DNA from: Okeania sp. SIO2C9
GTDB lineage: Bacteria > Cyanobacteriota > Cyanobacteriia > Cyanobacteriales > Microcoleaceae
Direction: 5' to 3'
Assembly: GCF_010672455.1 (NCBI RefSeq)
Contig: NZ_JAAHGO010000020.1
Coordinates: forward strand, 1 to 34,052
DNA: 34,052 nucleotides
Below, piece by piece: positions 17,749 to 26,885 of the stretch (positions within the stretch are counted from its first letter, which is position 1; every line of letters starts with the position of its first letter). The position numbers and the translations under genes were made by a program. The notes beneath the pieces are model-generated. The model was given only the letters and a program-made list of their open reading frames with translations. It was not told where the DNA came from and did not search any database.

Positions 17749-18774
17749 ATGACCGCAGTTCAAGATATTAGCGAACAAGGACTTTTAAAGGTATTACACC
17801 GTTTTTGCCCCACAGAGGTTGTTGGGGATGATGCTGCTATTGTGCCAATTCAATCTAACAAATCATTAGTAGTCACAACTGATACACTTGTTGATGGAGT
17901 ACATTTTAGCGATCGCACCACTTCTCCTGAAGATGTCGGTTGGCGTAGCGCTGCTGCCAACTTATCCGACCTCGCAGCAATGGGTGCATTCCCTATTGGT
18001 ATTACGATCGCTCTTGGTCTGACTGGCGATACTCCTGTTGCTTGGGTTGAAAAACTTTACCAAGGAATTTCTGAATGTCTACAACCGTACAATACTCCTA
18101 TAGTCGGTGGAGACATAGTGCGATCGCCTATTTGTACTATCTCAATTACTGCTTTCGGACAAGTTGAACCTTCACAGACTATTCTTCGTTCAAATTGCCA
18201 ACCCCAAAACGCGATCGTTGCTACTGGAGTACATGGAGCATCAAAAGCTGGGTTAGAATTATTACTTCATCCAGAATTAGGTAGATTTCTCACAGAAGCA
18301 GAACGTTCTTCCTTAATATTAGCTCACCAACGTCCTCGACCAAGGCTCGATATTTTAACAAATTTATGGAATTGCTTATCTTTAAATAGTTCTAATAGTG
18401 CACAGAAGAACCAAAGCTCGGTCTTAGTAGCAGGAATGGATAGTAGTGATGGATTAGCAGATGCGATCGTTCAGATTTGTCAAGCATCTCAGGTTGGAGC
18501 TAGGATCGAACGCAATCAAATTCCCATTCCTTCTTCTTTAACTAAACTTGTCTCACCCGAACAAGCATTAAAGTGGGCGCTCTATGGAGGAGAAGATTTC
18601 GAGCTAGTTTTATGTTTGCCTCCAATTTGTGGCCAAGAATTAGTAAAAAAAATTGGAGTCGGTGCTGCCATAGTAGGTACAACCACAGACGACACCGACA
18701 TCTTATTAATAGATAGCCAAGGAATTTACCCAAACGAGCAACTTACACTTAGCCAGGGATTTCAACATTTTTGA
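17749..18774 (+). CDS. thiL: Thiamine-monophosphate kinase
   Basis: A 341-residue cytosolic enzyme that phosphorylates thiamine monophosphate with ATP to thiamine diphosphate, the last step of vitamin B1 cofactor synthesis. Family marks are GDDAAIV near the N-terminus, TTDTLVDGVHF, the AAANLSDLAAMGA helix, VGGDIVRS (metal/ATP site), MDSSDGLADAI and YGGEDFELV near the C-terminus. The length is normal for the family. The ATG at 17749 follows a short AT-rich stretch without a strong ribosome site. It is convergent with gap2, with only 58 bases between stops. A 20-residue polar stretch (about 207-224, Ser/Asn-rich) is a probable surface loop. No TPP riboswitch was recognised upstream. Confidence 0.95.
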   Translation: MTAVQDISEQGLLKVLHRFCPTEVVGDDAAIVPIQSNKSLVVTTDTLVDGVHFSDRTTSPEDVGWRSAAANLSDLAAMGAFPIGITIALGLTGDTPVAWVEKLYQGISECLQPYNTPIVGGDIVRSPICTISITAFGQVEPSQTILRSNCQPQNAIVATGVHGASKAGLELLLHPELGRFLTEAERSSLILAHQRPRPRLDILTNLWNCLSLNSSNSAQKNQSSVLVAGMDSSDGLADAIVQICQASQVGARIERNQIPIPSSLTKLVSPEQALKWALYGGEDFELVLCLPPICGQELVKKIGVGAAIVGTTTDDTDILLIDSQGIYPNEQLTLSQGFQHF

Positions 18775-18804
18775 AAAAGTTATTTATCTTGCGTTTTTAA
18801 TTCA

Positions 18805-18817
18805 ATTGTCAGACAAT
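18805..18817. terminator. Possible short bidirectional terminator hairpin
   Basis: ATTGTC-A-GACAAT forms a six-pair stem between the convergent thiL and gap2 stops, with A- and T-rich flanks. The stem is weak, so this is a suggestion only. Confidence 0.3.
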
Positions 18818-18832
18818 CAAAACTCAAACAAA

Positions 18833-19852
18833 CTAAGCTGGCCACTTCTGTGCCACAGTTTCAGCCAAGTCTACAACACGCTGACTATAACCCCATTCAT
18901 TATCATACCAAGCAATAACTTTCACCATATCACCATCCATAACCATTGTCAGACTAGCATCTACAATAGAAGATGAATCATGACCACGAAAATCACAAGA
19001 AACCAAAGGTAGATCGCAGTATTCAATGATACCCTTCATTGGTCCATTAGCAGCTTCTTGTATAACTTCGTTAACTTGTTCAGTAAAAGTCTTTTTCTCA
19101 ACTTGAGCTACAAGGTCAACAACAGAAACATTAGGAGTCGGTACCCGCATAGCAATACCGTTTAACTTACCTTTCATTTCTGGAATTACCAGAGCTACTG
19201 CTTTAGCTGCACCTGTAGAAGTTGGTACAATATTTACAGCCGCTGCTCTGGCCCGTCTTACATCTCTGTGGCTAGCATCCAAAATACGTTGGTCGCCAGT
19301 GTAACTATGAGTTGTAGTCATTGTACCTTTAATAATGCCAAAGTTGTCATTTATCACTTTGACCACTGGAGCTAGACAGTTGGTTGTACAACTAGCATTG
19401 CTGACAATATCATAATCATCATGCTCATAATCTTGATGATTAACTCCTACCACAAAAGTACCAACTTTTCCACCTTTACCAGGAGCAGTAATTAAAACCT
19501 TTTTCGCTCCAGCTTGTAAATGCTTTGAGGCTCCTTCCTCAGTTACAAATACACCTGTAGCCTCAATAATTAGATCGATATTCCAGTCTGCCCATGGTAA
19601 ATTTAAAGGATTACGGTCAGATACACACTTAATTGTTTTACCATTAACTGTGATAGAATTTTCATCAGTACTAATCTCTACACCCTTTAATGTGCCCAAC
19701 ATTGAATCGTACTTTAGTAGGTGAGCATTGGTTTTGGGGTCGGAAGTATCATTGATAGCAATAACATCAAGTTGGCTATCTGTACGAGTGAGCCAGCAAC
19801 GTAAAAAATTTCGTCCAATCCGTCCAAAACCATTTATAGCAACTCTAATCAC
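18833..19852 (-). CDS. gap2: Glyceraldehyde-3-phosphate dehydrogenase, photosynthetic Gap2 type
   Basis: A 339-residue cytosolic tetrameric enzyme of the Calvin cycle that reduces 1,3-bisphosphoglycerate with NADPH (or NADH). Visible are the N-terminal Rossmann fold [10 protein letters not shown], the catalytic SNASCTTNC (Cys155) and the partner His in THSYTGDQ (His182). The coenzyme loop [20 protein letters not shown] is typical of dual-specificity Gap2, not the glycolytic NAD-specific Gap1 (NDLxD). The start is GTG at 19852, chosen because a strong ribosome site lies just upstream. It is transcribed alone toward thiL. Its presence supports an oxygenic phototroph. Confidence 0.95.
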   Translation of the reverse strand: MIRVAINGFGRIGRNFLRCWLTRTDSQLDVIAINDTSDPKTNAHLLKYDSMLGTLKGVEISTDENSITVNGKTIKCVSDRNPLNLPWADWNIDLIIEATGVFVTEEGASKHLQAGAKKVLITAPGKGGKVGTFVVGVNHQDYEHDDYDIVSNASCTTNCLAPVVKVINDNFGIIKGTMTTTHSYTGDQRILDASHRDVRRARAAAVNIVPTSTGAAKAVALVIPEMKGKLNGIAMRVPTPNVSVVDLVAQVEKKTFTEQVNEVIQEAANGPMKGIIEYCDLPLVSCDFRGHDSSSIVDASLTMVMDGDMVKVIAWYDNEWGYSQRVVDLAETVAQKWPA

Positions 19853-19857
19853 TTTTT

Positions 19858-19864
19858 ACCTCCT
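19858..19864 (-). promoter_or_regulatory. Strong ribosome binding site of gap2
   Basis: AGGAGGT on the minus strand, five bases before the GTG start at 19852. It fixes the non-ATG start and is the strongest Shine-Dalgarno sequence noticed in the window, in line with high expression. Confidence 0.85.
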
Positions 19865-20279
19865 AACAACAGCAATAATCATGTATAATTAAAGTTTTTG
19901 ACAGTTTTACAAACTGAATTAATCCAGTTTTAGTGTTAATTGAGCCAGTCCCTGTGCTGCCCCACTGGGTGCTTTTTGATAGTTTCAGATATTGATTTCA
20001 GCCTTAAACTCTGCCGTACCCTCATCTCAGATCCCTAACTTTTTCAGAACTGATATGAATTTTAGAAAGGAGAGCTTAAAAGAAAATTAATCTTGACCAT
20101 TATCATACAGCAAAATGGTAATTTGGTAATTTTTTTGTAGGTTAATTACGATCCCTGCTATTGATCCAGTCAACTACTGCTTTGAATTTAAGCTTTTGTT
20201 CACAGCTTGTTGTATAAAGGAACCTATATGGATGGGGTATAGAACTTGTTAGTATTTTTTTGTCAAAAGTCCAATTTGT

Positions 20280-20307
20280 AAAAGTCAAAAGTCAAAAGTC
20301 AAAAGTC
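20280..20307. repeat. Heptamer tandem repeat (AAAAGTC)4
   Basis: Four perfect copies of AAAAGTC, preceded by an isolated CAAAAGTCC at about 20264. Confidence 0.93.
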
Positions 20308-20868
20308 AAAATTAAAGTAGAAAAATTTTTCTGCTCCACTAATTAATCCTGGGACAGTTGAAAAAGTAAGAAAATATAGAAGCTAATAAAAAACTTTTGT
20401 TAAATAGTTTTATAGTAAGTTATTGATCACAAATTTTTTTTGCTCAATAGTCTATGCTTGACCGCTAACTATATCGGTAATTTTTACAAAAATATTGCTG
20501 CTAAATTTAAGTAAGTCAGAATTAGCAACTCACTAGTTATTGGAAAGCAAGTTACTGACTAATCACTAATGCTTGAATAGCAATTTAAACTGTGAATGAT
20601 AATTAATAATTTATTTTGTCTAGTTAAGTTCTATAAAATACTTATTCTTTTGTGAAAAATCCTGATGATTTATCCTTGATAAGTTTTCTAGAAATATCCG
20701 GAAAAAGACTGGCCAGTGGGTAAAGATTTGATAGAAAACAAACTAATTGCAATTAATAGAGCTTATTAACTCAGCTAACCAGTATTTTTGGTAAATTACT
20801 GCTAGACTCTATCTAAAAAAAAAAAATCCTGGTATGATATCGCGTGTTACTGGCGCAGTGTGGTGTAT

Positions 20869-20874
20869 AAGGAG
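20869..20874 (+). promoter_or_regulatory. Ribosome binding site of murC
   Basis: AAGGAG with TAATTA spacing (six bases) before the ATG at 20881. It supports this start. Confidence 0.8.
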
Positions 20875-20880
20875 TAATTA

Positions 20881-22503
20881 ATGTCTAAATATGTTGACTT
20901 CAGTGGTAGGCCGTTTCATTTTATTGGTATTGGAGGCATCGGAATGTCAGCTTTGGCTTACATTTTAGCCAAACGAAATTTACCAATTTATGGATCGGAT
21001 CTAAAATCAAGCCATATAACAAAGCGCTTGCAAGCAATAGGAACCCATATATTTTGGCATCAAGATGCCAAAAATTTAGAATTATTTCAACAAGTTTCTC
21101 AAGAGAAAAATTTATCTCCGTCAAACGACTCAAACTTAAATTTATCCCCTATCGATCTCCGTCTAAATACAGAAGGATTAATAACGGAAAAACACAATAG
21201 CACGATGGAGGATAACCAAGAAATTTCTCAACTTCCACAAGTAATTTGTTCAACAGCAATTAATACAACAAACTCTGAGTATGAAGCCGCAATTGCACTA
21301 GGATGTCCCATTTTACATCGCTCGGATCTATTAGCAGCTCTAATTCAGGATTATCAAAGTATAGCTGTAGCAGGAACCCATGGCAAGACTACAACTAGCA
21401 GTCTCATTGGATTTATGCTTCTAGAAACTGGTTTAGACCCCACTATTGTTATTGGTGGAGAAGTAGATGCTTGGGAAGGTAATGCTCGTCTAGGTAACAG
21501 CACTTATCTAGTAGCAGAGGCAGATGAATCAGATGGTTCTCTGGTTAAATTATCTGCACACATAGGTGTAGTAACAAATATTGAATTAGACCATCCAGAT
21601 CATTATAAAAGTTTAGATCAGGTAGTAGAAACTTTCAAGGTATTTAAAGAAAATTGTCAAACTTTGGTAGGTTGTATAGATTGTTCTACAGTTAAAAACT
21701 TCCTCCAGCCGACTATTAGCTATAGCCTTAACTCAAATAATAATCCAGATTATACAGTCGATTGTGTAGATTATCAATCTCATGTTACCTTGGCTCGTGT
21801 TTGGGAGCGAGGCCAAATTCTGGGAGAGTTACAGTTGGGGTTATTGGGTAAACATAACTTAAGTAATGCTTTAGCTGCTGTAGCAGTAGGGAGATTACTA
21901 GGTTTAGAATTTACTGCTATTGCTCAGGCGATCGCTAAGTTTGAAGGCGCTCATCGTCGATTTGAACACCGTGGAGAGTGCAATGGTATTGTATTCATTG
22001 ATGACTATGCTCACCATCCTAGTGAAGTTAGCGCAACTTTAGCCGCAGCTCGCTTACGAAAAAACAGTCAAAAAGTGACTACAAAATCTCACATATCTAC
22101 AACCAGTTTATCTTTTACAAAACAAAATAACTCATTGCCGATCCAAAGAGTTGTTGCTATATTCCAACCTCATCGTCATAGTCGTACTCAAGCTTTTGTT
22201 TCAGAGTTTGCTAAATCATTTAATGATGCTGATATGGTGATTGTTACTGATATCTACAGTGCAGGAGAATCATCATGGGGTAAAATTAGTGGCCAACAAG
22301 TAGCTGAAGCAATTTCTGATTATCATCAACAGGTTTACTATCAACCATCTTTAGAATTAGTAAGTGCATTTTTACATAAAGTCTTAAGACCAGGAGACTT
22401 GGCAATATTTCTCAGTGCTGGCAACCTCAATAAAATTATTCCAGAGGTTATGGAATATTATCAAAAACCTCACTATCAGGTTGTATCTACTGAAACAGTT
22501 TAA
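20881..22503 (+). CDS. murC: UDP-N-acetylmuramate--L-alanine ligase
   Basis: A 540-residue cytosolic enzyme that adds L-alanine to UDP-MurNAc with ATP, the first amino acid of the peptidoglycan stem peptide. The N-terminal UDP-binding fold has GIGGIGMSALA (16-26), the ATP P-loop is GTHGKTTT (165-172), and EADESDGS and the DYAHHPSE motif of Mur ligases follow. It is longer than most MurC proteins because of two polar, low-complexity stretches. One is at about 75-118 (Asn/Ser/Glu-rich) inside the first domain and one at about 392-421 (Ser/Thr-rich) near the start of the C-terminal domain. Both look like linkers that interrupt otherwise normal sequence. It is followed 76 bases later by murB on the same strand, probably as an operon. 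Confidence 0.95.
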   Translation: MSKYVDFSGRPFHFIGIGGIGMSALAYILAKRNLPIYGSDLKSSHITKRLQAIGTHIFWHQDAKNLELFQQVSQEKNLSPSNDSNLNLSPIDLRLNTEGLITEKHNSTMEDNQEISQLPQVICSTAINTTNSEYEAAIALGCPILHRSDLLAALIQDYQSIAVAGTHGKTTTSSLIGFMLLETGLDPTIVIGGEVDAWEGNARLGNSTYLVAEADESDGSLVKLSAHIGVVTNIELDHPDHYKSLDQVVETFKVFKENCQTLVGCIDCSTVKNFLQPTISYSLNSNNNPDYTVDCVDYQSHVTLARVWERGQILGELQLGLLGKHNLSNALAAVAVGRLLGLEFTAIAQAIAKFEGAHRRFEHRGECNGIVFIDDYAHHPSEVSATLAAARLRKNSQKVTTKSHISTTSLSFTKQNNSLPIQRVVAIFQPHRHSRTQAFVSEFAKSFNDADMVIVTDIYSAGESSWGKISGQQVAEAISDYHQQVYYQPSLELVSAFLHKVLRPGDLAIFLSAGNLNKIIPEVMEYYQKPHYQVVSTETV

Positions 22504-22579
22504 TAGAAAAACATTCAGTTGAGTAAGCTTACTCTTAAACACGAACGATCTTTAAATTACGATAATTCAAGTATTAGTT

Positions 22580-23551
22580 ATGACCATGACTCTCTCTTAT
22601 CACATAGCTAGTTCAGATAAAAGGCCACAAAATCAACCTATTCCACTACTTGGTACAGACTGTGTAATTAGGTCTAATGTTCCTTTAGCTCCTATGACTT
22701 CTTTCCGAGTTGGAGGACCTGCTGAATGGTATGTCACACCAAAAAAATTAGATCAATTACAAGCAAGTTTTAAGTTTGCTCACTCTGAAGGACTACCAAT
22801 TACTTTGCTAGGAGCAGGTTCCAATATGTTAGTGAGTGATCGTGGTTTACCAGGATTAGTGATTAGTAGTCGTAACCTCCGTCACATTAACTTTGAACAG
22901 GAAACAGGTCTTCTAACTGTAGGTGCCGGTGAATCATTACCACGTATTGCTTGGAAGGCAGCTAGAATGGGTTGGCAAGGTTTGGAGTGGGTTGTCGGTA
23001 TCCCTGGTACTGTTGGTGGTGCTGTGGTAATGAATGCTGGGGCGCAAGGTAAATGTATAGCTGATATATTAGTTAATGCCCATGTGATGTTGCCTGATGG
23101 TCAGATAGAAATTCTGTCTCCTCAAGATTTGGAATACAGCTATCGCCATTCTAGGCTACAAGGTAAGTCTATGTTGGTGGCTCAAGCTACTTTTCAGCTA
23201 CAACCAGGAGAAAATTCTGCTTTGGTGACCGCTGTAACTTCTGAAAATTTTAACAAGCGCAAGACTAGTCAACCTTATCATTTACCTAGTTGTGGTAGTG
23301 TTTTTCGCAATCCAGGGCCACAAGCTGCTGGTTGGTTAATTGAACAAACTGGGCTTAAGGGTTATCAAATAGGTATGGCCCAAGTAGCTCACCGTCATGC
23401 AAACTTTATTCTTAATTGTGGGGGAGCTACAGCTAACGATATTTTCCAATTGATATATCACGTTCAAGAACAGGTGGAAAAGCAATGGTCTTTTTTATTA
23501 AAACCAGAGGTAAAAATGATGGGAGATTTTTCAGGAGCAGTAACTTTCTAA
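22580..23551 (+). CDS. murB: UDP-N-acetylenolpyruvoylglucosamine reductase
   Basis: A 323-residue FAD flavoprotein that reduces UDP-GlcNAc-enolpyruvate to UDP-MurNAc with NADPH, one step before MurC. Seen are TSFRVGGPAEW, the FAD-binding GAGSNMLVSDRG, GIPGTVGGAVVMNAGAQG, YRHSRL, and CGSVFRNP, whose Ser is the expected proton donor. The C-terminal AHRHANFI and LKPEV motifs are present. It is of the shorter, non-E. coli type. Two ATGs (22580 and 22586) are possible; the N-terminal 25 residues are not conserved-looking. It lies in tandem with murC, a frequent arrangement in cyanobacteria. Confidence 0.95.
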   Translation: MTMTLSYHIASSDKRPQNQPIPLLGTDCVIRSNVPLAPMTSFRVGGPAEWYVTPKKLDQLQASFKFAHSEGLPITLLGAGSNMLVSDRGLPGLVISSRNLRHINFEQETGLLTVGAGESLPRIAWKAARMGWQGLEWVVGIPGTVGGAVVMNAGAQGKCIADILVNAHVMLPDGQIEILSPQDLEYSYRHSRLQGKSMLVAQATFQLQPGENSALVTAVTSENFNKRKTSQPYHLPSCGSVFRNPGPQAAGWLIEQTGLKGYQIGMAQVAHRHANFILNCGGATANDIFQLIYHVQEQVEKQWSFLLKPEVKMMGDFSGAVTF

Positions 23552-24131
23552 TACCAGTACACTAAACCTGTGCTTCTAGGTAGTTAAACAATCTAGTCAA
23601 GTGCAAATTAGGTACACAAAATGGATAAATCAACTTTAGATACTGAGTTTTTATGTTAATTCTTCAGATTTCTAGCTACAAGTAAATTACCATCAGTTTC
23701 GATTAGTAATAGTCACTAAAATTGGTATAAGTTTCAGATTCCCCACCTTTTGAATCAATTACTATATTTTAGGCAGTCGATAGTCTACAAACAGCTTTTA
23801 ACTAATATTATTGCTAATTATGGTATTGGGAAATCTTGAATAAATTAGGGCTTGAAAAGGCGGGTTCGTTAAATTATTAATTTAATTAGGTACTAAAAAT
23901 CTATTGCAGTGTTATGATTTTTATGTAAAGATACCATGATATTATATATAAGGTAGGTGCGCATTTTTATACGCTCCTACTAAAGCACAAAATCTAACTA
24001 GATTCTGTATAAATATATTGAGAATCTAGAATAATTAAAATATGTGCTGCATAAATAAATTATTAGGTCTCTAATAATTTAATGGCAACAAACAAATAAC
24101 AAATAAGACTTACCATAGAAGAGTAATAATT
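23552..24131. other. Spacer between murB and the YbaB gene
   Basis: 580 AT-rich bases with no gene. The only structure noticed is the hairpin GTAGGTGCG / CGCTCCTAC at 23953-23980 (one mismatch), of dispersed-repeat appearance. Confidence 0.6.
23953..23980. repeat. Hairpin GTAGGTGCG...CGCTCCTAC
   Basis: Nine-base arms with one mismatch around a ten-base AT-rich loop. It is probably a small dispersed palindrome. It is too far from the murB stop (400 bases) to be an obvious terminator. Confidence 0.6.
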
Positions 24132-24482
24132 ATGTCACAATCAGGAAAAGGCTTTGGTTTCGGGTTAGGTAAAATGAAAGAACTAACTGAGGCTTTTAAG
24201 AAAGCTCAACAGGTTCAAGAAGGAGCTAAACAACTCCAAGAAGACCTGGATAAATTAGAGGTTGAAGGGGTAGCAGGTGGTGGTTTGGTAAAGGTTTTTT
24301 TGAGTGGAAACCAAGAACCACGGCGAGTAGAAATTTCACCTAATGCGCTAGGAGAAGGGGCAGAAGTAATTTCTGAATTGGTGACAGTAGCAATGCAAGA
24401 CGCTTATAGTAAGTCTACTGCTACTATGCGCGAGCGCATGGAAGATTTGACAGGTGGTTTAAATATACCTGGACTTTCATAA
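24132..24482 (+). CDS. YbaB/EbfC-family nucleoid-associated protein
   Basis: A 116-residue cytosolic protein of the YbaB/EbfC family, which forms tweezer-like dimers that bind DNA. The N-terminal Gly/Phe-rich stretch (about 7-13) leads to a long Lys/Gln/Glu helix ([19 protein letters not shown]), followed by [27 protein letters not shown] in beta strands and a C-terminal helix ([17 protein letters not shown]). The typical YbaB core GxVxVxxxGxxxxxxxxI is visible. It stands alone, with large spacers on both sides. Elsewhere the gene often neighbours recR or dnaX; in cyanobacteria it is commonly near murB. Confidence 0.9.
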   Translation: MSQSGKGFGFGLGKMKELTEAFKKAQQVQEGAKQLQEDLDKLEVEGVAGGGLVKVFLSGNQEPRRVEISPNALGEGAEVISELVTVAMQDAYSKSTATMRERMEDLTGGLNIPGLS

Positions 24483-25231
24483 AGACAGAAGTCAGATAGG
24501 GAAACCGTGGGATTGGCGACGTACAGAAGTTGTTTTTGTAATGGGGATTTGAGCAAGCCTCCAAAAACCCGATCGCCTGAAAAGGCGGGGTGGCGCGACC
24601 CAATTATTTTGATAATTTAAGTCTTAATAGCTAGGGCAGGTTTAAGTTAAGAACCAATGTATCGTACACTAATAACTAACCTGTATCCTAGTATTAATCA
24701 TATTTATAAAATTGTCATTTCAGTTAGCCTCCTCCGGAGGAACTTCGGACTTTAGTACCTCTAGCTGAAACTTAAGCATTTCCTGCGGAATGCTGCGCAA
24801 ACAGCTATTAGCAGTCAGCTACCCTCCTTCGGAGGAACTACGTTAACAGCAATTAATAATGAATAATTACTTCTCAGGTTGGGGAAGGATACTTTGACTA
24901 TAAATTTTTGTTCAAACTCAATTTCAAAGGTTGCTTTTACCTTTCTCAACATTAATAGCTGATAGCTAATAGCTGACGGCTGAATGCTTACCCTGAAACC
25001 TTATTTAAAACATCAGGCATATTCTCTTTTTTTATCCCCTTAAAAGGGGAGGCTTGAAACAAAAATTTTTCTTTCAGAAGACTACTGCTAAAGTAATCAT
25101 TTAAATCATTTAGATGAATTTTTATGATTAATTAATGAGCCTTGATATTAGCGAGAAAAAAACTTTCTTCTCCCCTTCCTCTTTCCTTCTTCCAATTAAC
25201 TTATTTATCATTACCTATTTTTGATGAATTT
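24483..25231. other. Repeat-rich spacer before the phosphatase gene
   Basis: About 750 bases with no gene. It holds a dispersed repeat (24536-24616) paired with 32274-32348 in inverse orientation. It also holds a block with CCTCCGGAGG and CCTTCGGAGG palindromes and TGCTGCGCAAACAGCTA (about 24726-24850), AGCTGATAGCTAATAGCTGA-type short repeats (about 24955-24985), and a hairpin CCCCTTAAAAGGGG at 25036-25049. Confidence 0.7.
24536..24616 (+). repeat. Dispersed repeat around GAAAAGGCGGGGTG, copy 1
   Basis: GGGGATTTGAGCAA, CCAAAAA, CGCCTGAAAAGGCGGGGTG and GACCCAATTATTTTGATAA all match the reverse complement of 32274-32348. The core CGCCT-GAAA-AGGCG is a hairpin. Confidence 0.85.
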
Positions 25232-25708
25232 ATGGAATATAAATTATTATTTGTTTGTCTTGGTAATATCTGCCGTTCTCCATCAGCAGAAAATATAATG
25301 AATCATCTGATAGAAAAAGCTAATTTGAGCGGTAGTATAGTTTGTGATTCTGCTGGTACAGGAGGTTATCATATAGGTAGTCCACCTGATTCTAGGATGA
25401 CTTATGCAGCTAAGATGAGAGGAATTACTCTTAAAGGTGCAGCGCGTAAATTTCAAGTAGAAGATTTTGATAATTTTGACTTAATCTTAACAATGGATAA
25501 GGATAATTATCGGGATGTACTGCGCTTAGATACTGGGGGTAAATATCAGGATAAAGTCAAATTAATGTGTGACTTTTGTAAGTATTTTGATGTGCAAGAA
25601 GTTCCCGATCCTTATTATGGTGGTCAGGATGGATTTGACTATGTAATTGAAATACTTTTAGATGCTTGTGAGGGACTTTTAGAGTATATTATTAATCAAA
25701 AAAAATAG
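25232..25708 (+). CDS. Low-molecular-weight protein-tyrosine phosphatase
   Basis: A 158-residue cytosolic phosphatase that hydrolyses phosphotyrosine via a cysteinyl-phosphate. The N-terminal P-loop CLGNICRS (Cys9 to Arg15) has the signature C-X5-R, and the general-acid loop is PDPYYGG (Asp126 by my count). The length matches the family. The frame stays open upstream to a TTG at 25142, but the added 30 residues are not conserved-looking and lie in repeat-like sequence, so I start at the ATG at 25232, where MEYKLLFVCLGN begins as in homologues. Bacterial members act on polysaccharide-export tyrosine kinases or stress signalling; no such partner is adjacent here. Confidence 0.92.
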   Translation: MEYKLLFVCLGNICRSPSAENIMNHLIEKANLSGSIVCDSAGTGGYHIGSPPDSRMTYAAKMRGITLKGAARKFQVEDFDNFDLILTMDKDNYRDVLRLDTGGKYQDKVKLMCDFCKYFDVQEVPDPYYGGQDGFDYVIEILLDACEGLLEYIINQKK

Positions 25709-25784
25709 CGGTCTATGAATGCTGAATTAGTCTAAATTTTTGGCAAAAAATCAACTCAAACTAACTAAATTTAAAATTAATTAT

Positions 25785-25915
25785 TGCTCTGCTGATTAAA
25801 TCTAAAAGCATTTATATATAATATAAAGGTTTTAGCTGTTTTAGGTTGAAAAAAATGCCTGGGAATCAGCTCTTCATGCTCATGCATGGAGCGTATTTTA
25901 GGCGCATAGTTGGGC
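25785..25915 (+). repeat. Dispersed repeat pair, copy 2
   Basis: Inverted partner of 17125-17262, sharing TTATTGCTCTGCTGATTAAA and ATGCTCATGCATGGAGCG blocks with diverged sequence between. Confidence 0.8.
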
Positions 25916-25964
25916 ATAAAAATCATTCTTACAATTCTTACTTCTACCTCCTCTTAATTACTGA

Positions 25965-26060
25965 AAAATTGTGGGTATGCGCCTCCCCTTTTAAGGGGAT
26001 AATAAGCGGTCGGGGGATGGCGAGGTCTCCTCGCCATATCCAATCGACTCCTGTGAAGAA
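25965..26060 (+). repeat. Composite double-hairpin dispersed repeat, copy 2
   Basis: AAAAATTGTGGGTATGCGCC, CCCCTTTTAAGGGG (25985-25998), GGCGAGG-TCT-CCTCGCC (26019-26035) and CCAATCGAC match the reverse complement of 478-573 in the same order. Confidence 0.85.
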
Positions 26061-26106
26061 AAATTTTCATCTCTTTGTCAATCCTCTTCTTTTCAAGGAG
26101 AGGTAA

Positions 26107-26141
26107 TTATTCATTATTCATTATTCATTATTCATTATTCA
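26107..26141. repeat. Heptamer tandem repeat (TTATTCA)5
   Basis: Five perfect copies of TTATTCA. Short versions of the same unit occur at about 31201-31235 after the same AAGGAGAGGTAATTATTA lead-in, so the array seems tied to the dispersed element beside it. Confidence 0.93.
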
Positions 26142-26192
26142 TTATTAATTGTTGAACATTTTTCCTGTCTCCTGTCTCCTCCTTCTACTGAA

Positions 26193-26218
26193 AGACTTTT
26201 TCAGCAAACCCTAATTAG
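26193..26218 (-). repeat. Gene-end repeat element at the response-regulator stop
   Basis: GACTTTTTCAGCAAACCCTAATTAG, overlapping the stop codon complement at 26211-26213. Same element as at 631-657 and 9105-9122. Confidence 0.8.
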
Positions 26219-26885
26219 TCAAGTAATTTTCCATAGTAAAACGAACTAATTCAGTTCGATTATTAGTATTAGTTTTTCTAAATAAACTACTGACATATTT
26301 TTCAACAGTTCTATGGCTTAAATGTAGGCGATCGCCAATCTGAACATTAGAAAGACCATTAAGTAAAAGACTCAAAACTTGTTGTTCTCGCTCAGTCAAA
26401 CTAATCTGAGCATTGGCGATAACTGACTGAGATACTGCCTCAGAATAATGTGATTTAGATGGTTTTTCTACCTTAGAATACTCGTTAAATGTAGGTGAAA
26501 CTTGAGCAATAAGAGCAGACCGCTCCAACAAAGACCGAACTATTGCTCCTAACTCTGGTAATTCAAAAGGCTTTGGTAGGTAAATATCACACCCCAAATT
26601 ATAGCCTTTTACTCGTTCTTCTGTACTTGTATGGGCAGTTAAAAAAATCACAGGCAATAAACGAAAAATGGGACGCGATCGAACTTGTCGTACCAGGTCA
26701 TAACCATCCATTTTTGGCATAGCAATATCAGTAATAATCAGATGTGGCCGAGATTTCTCTAATAAATCCAAAGCTTGTTGACCATTTTCAGCTTTAATTA
26801 CCGAATAACCAGAAATCTCCAGGTAATCACCAACACACAGACGAGTTCCCAAATCATCATCAACTACAAGAATTGTTAAGGGCAT
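26211..26885 (-). CDS. REC-LuxR response regulator, Rre1/Ycf29-like
   Basis: A 224-residue DNA-binding response regulator. The receiver domain (1-120) has the acidic DDD cluster (9-11), the phospho-acceptor Asp53 in ITDIAMP, Thr in LTAHT and Lys in LPKPFE. After a polar linker (about 125-155) comes a LuxR/NarL helix-turn-helix (LTEREQQVLSLLLNGLSN through HLSHRTVEKYVSSLFRKT, about 162-215). The starting sequence MPLTILVVDDDLGTRL and overall pattern resemble cyanobacterial Rre1 (Ycf29 in plastids), the partner of the sensor Hik2, a regulator of stress and redox responses; that name is from memory. No sensor kinase is adjacent. ATG start at 26885. Confidence 0.88.
   Translation of the reverse strand: MPLTILVVDDDLGTRLCVGDYLEISGYSVIKAENGQQALDLLEKSRPHLIITDIAMPKMDGYDLVRQVRSRPIFRLLPVIFLTAHTSTEERVKGYNLGCDIYLPKPFELPELGAIVRSLLERSALIAQVSPTFNEYSKVEKPSKSHYSEAVSQSVIANAQISLTEREQQVLSLLLNGLSNVQIGDRLHLSHRTVEKYVSSLFRKTNTNNRTELVRFTMENYLTN

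Larger units (their letters stand above)
19853..20880. other. Divergent spacer between gap2 and murC
   Basis: 1.03 kb, AT-rich, with no gene. It must carry the gap2 and murC promoters. TGGTATGAT at about 20830-20838, an extended -10-like sequence, is a candidate for murC. A heptamer array lies at 20280-20307. Otherwise nothing is recognised. Confidence 0.6.
25709..26210. other. Repeat-rich spacer between the phosphatase and response-regulator genes
   Basis: About 500 bases made up almost wholly of dispersed repeats: the inverted partner of 17125-17262 (25785-25915), the double-hairpin element (25965-26060), the sequence AGTCAATCCTCTTCTTTTCAAGGAGAGGTAATTA-like block (about 26070-26106; also near 30535 and 31170), a heptamer array (26107-26141) and the gene-end element (26193-26218). 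The 86-codon open frame at 25846-26106 is entirely repeat sequence. Confidence 0.8.

Noticed and set aside
25142-25231. TTG start of the phosphatase at 25142
   Set aside because: The family begins a few residues before the CLGNICRS loop, which fits the ATG at 25232.
25846-26106. 86-codon open frame on the plus strand
   Set aside because: Made entirely of dispersed repeats (25785-25915 and 25965-26060) that also occur elsewhere without an open frame.
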